Assembly: GCF_030936135.1 (NCBI RefSeq) | Contig: NC_082613.1 | Span: 2,046,001-2,110,000 of the forward strand | Origin: Gavia stellata | Taxonomy: Eukaryota > Chordata > Aves > Gaviiformes > Gaviidae | Reading direction: 5' to 3' | DNA length: 64,000 bases | Shown: piece after piece, positions 1 to 12,200 of the stretch | Numbering within the stretch: the first letter of the stretch is position 1 | Layout of the letters: the number at the start of each line of letters is the position of its first letter | Position numbers and translations under genes: made by a program | The notes under the pieces: generated by a model | Databases searched by the model: none | Told to the model about the DNA's origin: nothing | The model's input: only the letters and a program-made list of their open reading frames with translations

Positions 1-68
1 CTGGCGTCCCAGTATCTCTGTGTACGGCTAGCATACAAAAAAAAAAAGGAGAAATAAAGGCTTCTCAC

Positions 69-260
69 CCGCTTCGTTTCAGGCACCAGGTCATCCTTCA
101 TCCTCCGCTTGGTCCAATCCTTGGCGAGCTCGTCCTCTGCTATCTCCTGAAGGTGGAAGACAGCTACTTGAGCCGATGTCCGACGGATGCGGCCGCTCGG
201 GGTCCTTTCAAAATCTTCTATGGGGCTGGGCTCCAGCTTCACCTCTGGCTCCTCCGGAGG
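69..260 (-). CDS. ZNF512B: ZNF512B exon, conserved acidic/helical segment (residues 483-546)
   Basis: 192 nt, 64 codons; acceptor ctctgttgcag, donor AAGCGG|gtgaga. It encodes ERTPSGRIRRTSAQVAVFHL, then QEIAEDELAKDWTKRRMKDD and LVPETKR, a segment shared almost word for word with human ZNF512B as recalled. The next exon in the direction of transcription would lie left of base 1. Bases 1-68 are intron and contain a run of eleven A from 38. Confidence 0.95.
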
Positions 261-3200
261 CTGCAACAGAGACAGAGTTAGGAAGGGCATAACGAGGGGA
301 GAAGCAGCGAGCTCTCCGGCTTCGGGACGGGGATGCTGGGGTTTGGACTGTGCATTTGCAGACCTGCTTTGCGCAGGCGAGGGCTGCAGGGACACCAGCA
401 TGCCTCTGCACCCAAGCACGGGAACAAGCGAGCACCACGCCTCCCACAGCCCAGCAGACAGCCGTTCGCTGGACTGATTGTGTCCTTTTGCGCTCCCACG
501 TGTATAAACATCTCCATTTATTAGAGTTAGGGAGTTATTAGTGTCAGATGCACCGTCAGTAGGGATCAACAGAACAGAAAAGGGATGCTCCCCAGGGACG
601 GATCCTGCCACCCCAGCGCTGGAGAGCAGCCGGCGCTTGCTTGCTGCCAAGGGAGCGGCCTGAGCTCTGGTTTTTTTCCCTGCAGAGCACGGATGCAGGG
701 TGGGCTGGAGCACAGCCCCACAGGCACCAGGGAATGGGAATGTTGCCGACTGCTCTGCTCCCGTAAATGCAGCTCCCCACTTTTTTGGAGGGGCAGAGGG
801 GGCTGTAGCCCATTCCCTCCCACCCCGACACCGCATGGTACAACACACGCGCGTGGTAACGTGAGGGAGAAAGTAACATCGGTCTGACGTCTGCACCTGC
901 CTTGCCCGGCCCGGCCCTGCCCGGCTCTGTCCTGCCCGCAGGCTCTGCAGCTCTGCAGTCACCCCCGGGGGGGGATGGCCCTCCTCGGGCTGCGGAGGCG
1001 TCCGGGGGGCTCACCGAGGCCGTGTGTTCTGACCGCACATGGTAGTCGTGGCCGGCCTTGGATTTGTACTTCTTGCTGCAGTGTGGACAGCTGAAGACAG
1101 GCTTGTCAGCCTCGGTGAGCTGCTTCCCACACCGCTTCTGGTGGTACTGGTAGCCCATCAGGCTGGAGAAGTTGGCCACGCAGCCCTACAGAGATGGGGA
1201 GAAGGGGAGAGTTAAGGAGGGCTGGGGCTTCACATGCCCATGTCAAAATGATCGGGGTGCTGTTGCTCCAGGGAGGAACATGTCCCGAGGAGCACCCTCT
1301 GCAGAGCTGCTCCGCCAACCCATCCCCTCCGAGCGATGGGGGATTGCCAACCAGCCCCTCTCCCCTGAAGAGCCACGCAGAGGCACAAAGGTGCCATGGA
1401 GGAATGGGGGAACACCCCCCCGTCCCCGGCGCTACCTGCCCCCACACACCAATATTGCTCCCCGGACAGATGCACGGCAGACAGCCAGAGGAAGGCGGCG
1501 GGGAGGCACTGCCTGCACGGAGAGCAAAGCATCTGCGGGGACAAACTTCTGCCACACGCCCCCGTTACCTGTTCGTGACTTGTCTGCCACCGGCTCATGA
1601 CCGTTTCTCGGTGTGGTTTAATTTAGTTTTACGCCGTGCCCAGTACAGCAACGGCTGTGCCCCTTCCCGAGTTCAGGAGGCAGAACCTGCCCTTCAGCGC
1701 TCCTCAACCTGCCCTACGCCCACCCTCCTGCCGGGACAGCCCATCGCCGGAGCGCACGGAGCCAGCGGGATGAGGACCAAGACAGTTGAGCTAAGGCGGA
1801 AAAGTCAAGAGCGTGTCAAGGGATGCCTGGAAAGCGCGCGTCCCCTTCTGCATCGGGACTCACCCCTTCCGCCTTTTCACAGAATGAGAAACAGGAATCG
1901 TTCTCTTACCTCATTGGGGCATTTCAGTTTTCCCATCTGCTTTAGCACTTTCCTCAGCCTTTCCCGCTCCTCCTGTTCACCAAGTCCAGCGGTTTCCACA
2001 GGAACAGGCTGGAAACAAGCAAGTAACAGAAGCAACAGAGTCAACCATTTCCTCATGTCCTCTGTGCCAGGAGTGGTTGGTAAACCTCTGCCTTGCAGGA
2101 GCTGCCCTTGGCCGGGGGGAACCTCTCATTAGAAGAGCTGGATCTCCCACTGCTTTATCGCATGCCACCGCCTTCACCGTTCCGTGCCAGATCTGCTCAT
2201 GCCTTTCCTGCGTTTGCACCCAAAGGGCCACCTGAGAAACCCAGGAGCAGTTCCTGCACAGAGGATTCAGCAGCCAGACTGAAGAGCCACAGATTAATGC
2301 ACAGACAAAAGACAAGTCACAACTGGTCAGCACAGGACATGCAGAATATGCGGTTATGTCTTGCCCTGGCATCTCGGAGATGTACACGACCAGATTTTTA
2401 AGAACAGCATCTAAATTGGTGCCTGCCAGATTTTATTAATGATAAAATGTGTGGCTACACATGCACGGTGGAGAGCTAAAGACTGGGTTTTGAGATTCGT
2501 GCAAGGCAGAACCCATCAGTCCTGGATTTGCGGGCACAGTTTTGGAGGCAGAGCTTTACCACTCAAAATCCACCTCACCATACTCACTGAATCTTCTCCC
2601 ATTCTGGGATTTGAAATCCTGTTTTATTTTTCCAATCCTCTGCTCTACATCCCGGGATGTACGTGAGCCTAACTAGCTGCCTGGGCAGGAATGGCTTTGC
2701 TCGGCAGGGAAGGGGGAAGGCCACCGTCTGGACTGAGCAGTACGTGAATTGCTGCAAAGACGGTGTTGTGAATCCCTCCTTTACACAGACAAAGGAAAGC
2801 GGACTGCCGATTGTTTTGTCTTCTGCATCTGCATTGAGAAACAAGGAGTGAGACGAGAGCAGCCCAGCTCTCTTACTTACCTTGCTGACGTGTTCAGCCA
2901 TGGTGTGGTAATTCAGCCCAGCTTTGGACTTGAACTGCTTTTTGCAGTGCTGACACTTCAAGGCATCCTGCAGCTGAAGGAATTAGAGGCAAGTCACCAC
3001 AGAGGCCACAGTCCACCGTTCATTTTTCCAAGGGCTGCTGCTTGTCAATAAGCCCCCGGGGTAACTGTTGCTGCAGCAGTACCCAGCAGTGGGACCCAGC
3101 AGGCAACGCAGCGTCCCTGTCCCCCAGCCCAAGCCCAGCCTGCAGCTCAGAGTTTCCTTTCTGTTGTCCTGGATACTGTTATCAAACCCACATGCCCCAA

Positions 3201-6200
3201 TTTTTGGAAAACATTCCATTTTGGATGTAGATTTAAAGCCCCACTGGCTGGAAACATCTGGACCTGGTGTCTTAGTCTTCCTGTTAAAGGGTTAGGGAAG
3301 AGAAGACACTTTGATCTACCAATATGTTAGCGGACTGTGCTCTGCAGCTCTATTAACTATGACAGATGCTGGCGGACGATACGCTTTCTGAGTGCCTGGA
3401 CTGTTCGGCATTAAGACGCTGCTGGACATGATCACAGCAGAATGCTTCCTGCCTCATACTGCTCTGTTGTTTGACCCGACTTGGCCTCCTGAGTGACTGG
3501 GGAGATGCATTAAATGCACACACCAGTGTACAGGGGGCACTTGCAAAGTGAGTAAGCAGATCATGACTTTTGCTGGGGCGGGTACCAGAATTTATTGACT
3601 CAGGAGATGAATGCTCTGGGCACCAAGAGACAGGATGTCTCGACAGGGAGCCGGTGCCTGGACAGCCATGGCCATTTCTGCTCCTCCTGCCTGGCTGATG
3701 CCACACCTTCACCACTTCCCCTTCAATCAAGCCTGGACTAGAAGCTGGAGAGGGAATGAAGATGGAGCTCCAAATCCCTTCTCATCCTGGAGCTCTGGGG
3801 AAATGCAGAATAAACTCATTGCAGCCAGTTGGGAATGACTCACTTCTACCTGTGCTCCCATCAATTGATCTTCTTCCAGATCCAAGAGCTTGATCCTAAC
3901 AAGGTGGATGCTAAAAGCTCCTTGACTCATCAGATGCCAATGCCAGCCAATTTGGCGTTTAGTCCTCCAGTCAGCACTGAAGAACATGCCATGTCCATAT
4001 TCTAACAAGCCCTCTCACCTGGGACGCTGGGAGAATATACTTGCCCTCATCCCTCATCTCCTTCGGGCCCAAGCATGTTGCAACCGTCCCCATCCCTCAC
4101 TTCCTTTCCAAAAACGAAGGAAACAGGGCAGACTGCTTAGTTACAAGCAAGGAATGGAGTAACCAATTTCCGTTGTTTTACAAGAGTTTCGGGAGCTTGC
4201 ATATCCTTTTTCCATTGTCCAGCTAAGGAATACTTCAAACATTAAAGCAGAGAGCAAGCTGAGAGGGTGCCTGCACTCCAGGGTCACTTTTGATGGGGAT
4301 ACCATGTGCCTGTAGCAGCGGGGCCTCACTAAGGACGTGCCATAGGTTCATCTCAGAGATGAAATGCTGAGAGCTGGACCTGTGGTCACACACACAGAGC
4401 TTGGGGCCTGTCCTCCCTGGGCCACAGGCTGCTCTGGCAGGGACACTGCAAAGCACCCCAGCTCCCAGAGCGGCACAGCCAGCTCCAGCAAGGACCGTGC
4501 CTCCCGGGGAAGGGTGACAAAACACCCGCTCCTTGGGCTGGAGCCCCGATTCTTCGGCTGAACACCCACTGGCCTATTTATAGCAGGGGAAGACTCTGGC
4601 AGTCACGCGCAGCAGGCCGGCTGGCCGTGCAGCCCATGTGGAGCCTGCCTGGCTTGGGAGATGCTCCAAAGCGCAGGAGATATGAGCAGTGATAGCCAAG
4701 ATCCCCACTCCACTGAAGCCAGGAGGATGTCAGAGGAAGCAAGATTCTGCCCGGCATCGATGTAGTACGGGGTTTGAAAGGAGAGTAGCCTCCCACTGCT
4801 GCATAAATAGTGAGACAAAGGCTGAAAAGGCATTTACAGAAAATGAATGTGGAATCAAAGCTGAGCCACATATTTTCAAAGCGGGAGGCATCGATCGAAC
4901 GTTGGCTTTCTGCGGCGATGGCTCTGTACCGCGCCAGGTGACGGATGAAGACATAATCCTGCGCTCTGATGGATGGCGGCGTGGCAGAGAGACAATTTTT
5001 CACTGCACCATTACTGAACTCCCACATCTTGACAGCCTGCCTGAGCACATCCAAGCCCGGTGTCTCCCCGAGACATGCTCTCATTCAACCACAATTTATC
5101 TGGCCTGATGCAAGGCATGGCACACAGCGAAATCCCACAGCCAGGACTCTAGAGGAGGCCAGATTAGAGACAACCCCAACAATCTCTCCAGCCTTAAAAC
5201 TATTCGTTTAGCTACTAGAAATACCCAGCTCTGCTGGAGACACTGGGGCAAGAGGCCCAGACCGCAAAGTGATTCAGAATCGCTGAGAATTAGGTGTCCA
5301 AATCCCTCTGAATCACTGCGAGGCAGCCAGCTCTCTGAAGATAACTAGCAAGTGCTCTATCAAACACAGCCCAGAACTGGTTTTAGGAGCACCAATATGC
5401 ATTTATGAGCGGCACATGTACACGCCCATTGCCCTCCAAAGTCCATATGTGCGCGATTGAATAAAGCAAGTCCTTACTTTCTGGCAGACGTCCATGTGTT
5501 TTTTGAGCCCCACAACAGTTTTCCTGGTTATAACGCTGCAGGTTGGACAGGCGACTTCTCCCTTCTCGCTGATCTCTCGCTGCCACTGGTCCTCGGGGTT
5601 TACTGGCGAGGGAGAGGAGAGAGGTATTACACCCAGCCGCAGAGACAGCAACCTGCCTGGGCTGCTCTGCAGAGGACAGCCCTGTCGTAAGCCTTGGTTT
5701 GCTACGTTGAAAAACACTGAATTGGGAAAAGCTCCTCATGTTAAAAAAAAGAGAAATATTCTCCCAGGCACAGGCCAAGCCAGGCACTTGCAGCTCTGCC
5801 TGACCCACAGCTCCAGCAGCTGCCTGAGCAAACTGGGTCACTGGGCCACTTCACGTGGAGTTACCCAACTCACTGGCATTTCATGGGGAAAAGGACGTTC
5901 ACCTTCCCAACCCTGCTGGTATCCTGCACACTGGGAGTTAAAACATGATGATACCCCTGGACACCTCACCTTGCCCTGCGTGGAGTAACTCCCCCTGCCA
6001 AACAAAACAATTAGTGGGAGTGAAACAAAGGTGAGCATCTCGGCTCCATCCGGACGTGTGCCTGGAAAGCTTCCCTGGCAATCCTCTTCCCAGCAGACAC
6101 ACAGGCAGCTAGGGGAGTGCTAGCTTCCAGGCATGTGTTTATTTGAATGGCTGTGACCAGCTTAAAAACACCCAAAATAAGAGATACATGGGGCCAAAAC

Positions 6201-9200
6201 CTGCTCCCAGGTCCACAGTTCACGCTGTGTTCTCAGCAGAACAGCGCTGGGCTTCCAGCAAGGGAAGCCCGGTCTGAATAAAATCCACCAAGTCTGTTTA
6301 TTTGGATGCTTTTGCACGGCTATGAGATCAGAGAGTCGTTTATTTGAATTTGAAAGCAGTGTAAGGCATTGCAGCTGTGTTTATCTTGCACATCCTGTGT
6401 TCCTCCTGCTGTCAGAGCTCCCGGGGAAAGTCAGCAACCTGTACTAGGGTGCAGGCTGCACCTTGGAGAAGACATAATTATGCCCAGAGTTATGCACTTG
6501 TGTCATTCACAGAGATGATGTTAGAAAAATGCCATCATCCCAGATGCTGCCCCAAGCTGTGGTCACACTGAAGCCAGGTGGAACGAGGATTTGGCTACCA
6601 CCTCCCAACACATGCAGCAGTCTGTCCCAGCAGTGAAGTGAAGGTAGAGTAACCCTTTCGGGATGTCATTTGTGGCTGCACCAATATTTTAGGAGCAGTG
6701 GCTGTTCCCACATCTGTGCTAAACCTCAAAAGGGCAGGAGCTGCACGCTCCTGCTTCTGATTTTGTGCTGCTTCTGCTCGCAAATCTGCTAGAAAATTCA
6801 CCCAGCAAACAGCCCGCTGGGCCGGGAGGGGTGCAGGGACCACTAGCTGCAGGTGAAGGTGGGGACTGGCGTGAAGGTGGGGACCATGCAGGCTCGGAGC
6901 AGAACACGGGACTGAGCTGGTAAGCAGCTAAACCACACCAGAGCTGCTGCCTCTGCTCTGCCCCTACCAGCCTCACCTGCCGGTGGGTGCACAGCCGTTT
7001 CCTTCTTCACACCAGCTCCCGGAGGTTTCTTTTTCAGCTCCTCCATGTTGGTGCTCCCCTCCAACTTCTTAGCTCGATGGGCTTTCGCCTTGTCCTCTGC
7101 TTTGACAAGACCTGTAGAGACAGAGGATTTTTATTCAGTACTTGCTTTAATACCTTCAGACCAACTCACATTTAGCAGGTAAAAAAATCTCTACCTCTAA
7201 CCCAGGGACACTGAGCCGGCTGTATGTCTGCCAAGGCTGTATGTGTAGGACCAGGCCCATAATTATGACAAGCGATATTGTAACAGCTTGTGGTGTTTTA
7301 CAAACAGAATCGTTTCCCCCAACCCAGTTTATGAACTATGGAAACACCACAGCAGAGCAGGGTAGGATGCTTCTAGCAAGGCAGACTGTGAGGAAGACAG
7401 GCTGGAGTGGAGGCAAAAGGGCATTTTGCAAGAAACCAGAAAGGGGAATTGGAACAGCAAATTCAGGATATAAAAGTGATGTTTCTGGTGATGCTCCTGC
7501 ACTGGAAAGGCTGTCTAACTGCTTATGCCAAGGAACTGGGGTGCCTCTTAGAAAACTGGGCAAACTGTGGGATCACAGACACTAGATCCCACAGGACCTT
7601 TTGTCCCTGGATCTGTACGCAATTATCACGATGAACACAGGTCTCTCCAGGTCCCACTGGGTGCTGGGAAAGGGCAGGAAAGAACAGAAGGAGAGGAGGG
7701 GTGACCGGGTGACAGGCGCATAGGGAAAAGGAAACCTGGTACAGCTATCCTGGGTTGCTGGTGACTGTCACCAAGCCTGCCTGCAAAGCAGAGAGGAACT
7801 TGAAGGCAGGGCTCTCCATGCAGGCAGAGCGCCAGGCTCTCAGCCAGCTTCTCCCGAGCACATCCACCCTCCCATCTCGTCTGTGCCTCATCCCGGCACG
7901 ACTGCACGGGCAAAGCGTGTGCTCCCCTTTCAGCCTGCTAAAGGCATCGCTGCCAAGCACCGAAGGATCCTCCCTGCACTGAGCAGGGCCAAGTGAGCAG
8001 GAGGAGGCTCAGCACATGCTGAGGGCATGCCGGCAACAGCAGTGCTGCCTGATCCCCCTCTGCTGCGCAGAATCCCTCTGCGGTTCCTGGGCTGACGTAA
8101 GAAATGGAAAACGCAACTTGCAAATGATGCTTTGGAAAGGCTGGCGAAGAAAGGAGGGGGGCTCTCCCCTGGGTCCATCCCCTCCAAATCCGTGTGCAGT
8201 TCAGCCCTGTGCCTGCACCTCCACAGAAGGTGCTGGAGGCAACACGGTGAGTGCCAGGGTCAGATCCACACCTGTCCCACAAGGGCCCACATCTCCCTGA
8301 ACTTGGGTTTGCAAGAGTCACAACCCACAAGGTCTGAATGGAGACAGCACCCCACGAGAGGCTGGTGGCAGCCTTGTCTTTGGGGCATGAACTGCTGCGT
8401 TGAACCCGGGGGATGTAGGCAAATGCCTGCCTGATCTTCGCTCTCCATTTGAGGCAGCAGGTCACGGGGGGACCAGCTTGTTCTCAAGGAACCCACAGCA
8501 GACATTTCAGTCTACGGCAGTGCCTCTGTGGGGAAGTTAAGGGAAACAACCCCAGACTTCCCAGGAGCCAGGGGACAAGAAATGGCAGAGACCACACCCA
8601 GCCTGCTCTTCAGTAAGTGTTTAATTCCTTCAAAGCCATTAGCGCCTCTCCCCTGAGTGCTTCTCGTACTGGAAGATGCTGCCTCCTGCAGTGCCTGGAA
8701 ACCCGCTTTTTATTTCCCTGGTTGAACGAATTTCATAGCCAGTCCAAATCCAGTTGCTCTCATGCCAGGGATGCTCCAGGTTTCCTCCCTCCTTTGTACC
8801 CATCTGGGAGTATTTATGGAGCACAACCACAGTCCCACTTGTTCTTGCTTTGTCAGGCTGAAGCAGCCAACTTCTGAGCCTCCTCTCAGAAAACATCCCG
8901 GTAACATGTCTCTTCCCCCTTGAATTCGTTTTCTTGAATGTGGGCGACCAGCACTGGAGACAATGCCTGAAGGACGGATGCGTCACTTAGCCTTTCTACG
9001 CAGCAGAAATCCTTCTTGACGCCATTGGAAATACTGTGACATCCCAGGATGGTGGGATGATGATGAGATGATGATTGTCATGTCTCACTTGTGCCAGCAG
9101 CTCGTTATTCTTGTATTACAGCTGGACATACCCGGATCCTTTCCTCTCCTCCCTCATTTCCCAGTGACAGGCTCCTGAGCAGAGCAGACAGGGTTATCAG

Positions 9201-12200
9201 TGCCAGCTCTGCTGCTGCCTTTCGTTCCTTTTACGACAGTCTTGTGGTAAAAGGCACCAGCTCCTCCAGCGTCATATCCTCAGGCTCCAGGTGGCTGTCA
9301 TGTATCTCCACCACAGGGAGGGCTCTTGGGGAAGGGGCTTCCCTGAAATGCCCCATGGCGAAGCTACAACCCTACAGCTGACCAGAGTCATCCCCGTATT
9401 ACCTTTCAGTCCAAATGTCCCCGAGATGGACGGCTGCTCCCCCGTAAATTTCTTAGGAGTTTTCTGTTTCCTTCCTGACTCAAAAGAGAGAAACAGAGAG
9501 AGAGATTTGGTCAAATAACTGTACTGCAAGGGGGGCTCCAGCAGTCCCAGGGCACGAGGTGGGCACACACTCCATGTCAGGAGTGGATCACCTTGAAGAG
9601 GCCTTTACCACCCTTGAGGGGCTGTCGAATGAAGCACCCGCCCACCAAACAGTAACATGATGCTGCCTCCCACCCCGCAAAACCAGGAGAAATAATGGTA
9701 CCCAGGGCTAATTCAACGAGTGGAAGTGGTGGCTTTGTCTAGTGCCAAAAGCTGCGTGGTTTCCCCAGCCTCAGCAGCTAAGGTGGCTGGTGGTAGTTCA
9801 CTTCGGTGCTGCAAGTGGTGTAAACCCATGCCATGATGGGGACAACCATGGCCCTGCTGGCCAGCCCCGCAGTGGTAATGGACAGAGTGAGCCTCCTTAC
9901 CCTGTCCCAATACTTCAGGAAAATGGGTTTGCCAGAACCACCCTGGTTTAAACTGCCACACTCAGTGAGGACGGACGGGCTGACATGGCAGTTTGCTATT
10001 CTGCAGGCAGTTCAATCCATTTCCAATCCTATAGGCCCTACAGAAATACCTCTACCACAGCTGCAAACGGTTTTTGACTCCCAGGGGAATTCACTGCTGC
10101 AAGAAACTGTGGAGGGGGCAAATTATCAGGATGTTGAAACAAGGCTTGGATACATTCAGAGAGACACTCGCAGCAGCGCTGGCTGGAGCAGAGCCCCTTC
10201 CCACGGGACACCCCTCTCTCGGCTCCTGAATCAGCGTAGCCCTGGGCTCTAATCTTACTGTGCTTCATCCTCTCGGGGTCTTCCTCCTGCAGCGAGGCCT
10301 GGCTGCCCCCCTGCTGCACGGCATCCTTGCCGCTCGAGGACTTCGCCGTGGGGGTGGCGGCTGCCATTGCCTCAGCTGCTGCGATCTGAAACTCCTTGCT
10401 CTCCCGGCTCTCCGCCAGGCACTCGCCATTCTCGGTGTGGTCCTGGGCCACGGCTTTTTCCGTCTTTGCCTGTTTGGGATGGATGGTGGGGCAAGCTGAA
10501 CTCTCAGCAGCTCTAGGGCAAAGCACAGAGGGCTTGTTTAAAGAGGGGTTGTTAGACAAATGTCCTGACACCTCTCCCCCCTCACCAGCCCAGATCATGG
10601 GAATGGAGGCGGGCATGTTCCCCCTCTCCCAGCCATCCCTACGCCACCACCACGCAGCCCAGCCACAGCCTGGTACCTTTTCTTGCCACTGCTCTTCCCA
10701 ATGGCCTTCGGCACTTTGTTTTCTGCTTTGCTGGTTGGCACGGGCCGGTCCAAGTGATTCCAGAGCCGATGCTTTTCTAGCTGGGTTTTGGAGGTGAAGG
10801 CAGCTTCGCAGTACGAGCACGAATAAGTCAGCTTCTCTGAGATTGCACCCTGCGCGGAGCAGGGAGAGACAGGTGAGCAGGCACGTTAGACCATAAAAAG
10901 GACAGGCTTTTTCTGACACAGGCACGAACACAAATTGTGGGTAATACCCTTCTGCCCCTCCAAACAGTTACCAATGGTCCACGATCCTGCCAGGCCAGAC
11001 CTTACACTGAGCTGGAGTGACCCTGCTCCCTCTTGTACACACCTCACAAACTGCCCCATGACCATCTGTGCGCTCCCCATTTTAATCTCCTGGGGTTTTC
11101 CTGGGGTTTAAGACCTGAGAGGGGCTTTACCCTGTAGATGGTAATATAAGAGCTGGCCACTGGAAAGGACACACAGCCCTCCAGTCTCCTTACCCCTTGG
11201 CAGCGCTGATAGTGGTACTTCAAGCCATAAATGCTGGGGAACTCCAGCCAGCAGCCTGAATTGGGACATTTCACCCTGGAGTGGGCTTTGAATTCATCTT
11301 TCCACTGGTTCATCAGGGGGAGCTGGGAACAGGAGAGATGAGAGACATAGCTGAGTGACGAGCACCACATGCCTGGGTGCATGCCAGTGCATCCCGAGGG
11401 GGCCGGGGGGGGCACATGGGACCTCTGATCGTTCCTGTCCACCCCTTCCCACTGCACAGCCGCAAAGTGGACCTCAGGGCTGTGTTTCAGCGCAGTGGTG
11501 CTCCCTCCAGTGAAGGGTGCTGGGACAGATGCTGCAGTCTCTACAGGCTAATGGTTCCTCCCGAGAATTTACCTTGCTGTGCCTTCCAGAGCACACGCAT
11601 GCTCCCGGCCGGGCTGGGGAATAAATCAGGCCAGAAGTCACCCGGGTGATTTAACTGCCCCACATTTCATCTAGTCAGTAAATCACCCCATGCCCATGCT
11701 CTCATGACAAACTGCTCTGTGCGTTGTCCACACTACTGGGCTGGAATTAAACTGCACAACTCTGCAGGGAATAAATCACCCCCTTGCCGCTGCTGCCAGA
11801 TCATTAGCCAAACCTGATGTGGCTGTGAGAGAATCCAGCTCATCTGGGAATGGCCCCAGGAAGGGGAAGATGGAAGGGGGGGGGGGGTACTGATCCCCAC
11901 CAGGGTTTTGGAGGATGCTGGATGCTGGCATGGAGGGGATTCAGAGGCCAAGATCTTGCCGAGTCCAAGACAAGGCTGCTCTGAAGATTAAATCACCAGT
12001 AAGGCAGGTTTAACCCCGGAGCGGGGCTGGCTGGAGCACGTGGTGCAGCAAGACAGGGAGGGCAAGTCAGAGGGAGCGAGGCAGGGCGGGCATCGGGGAT
12101 CAGAGTGCGCAGGGTCTTACGGGGATGTCTTTCAGCGCCTGGTTCTCGGCCTTAGGTCGTCCTTTCTTCCTGCCTTCGGTTTTGTCACTGGTTGCATTTC

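Noticed and set aside
10513-10676. Hidden exon carrying the missing ZNF512B repeat block
   Set aside because: The intron is only 164 bp and has no in-phase KPV-like coding; flanking exons already join in frame.
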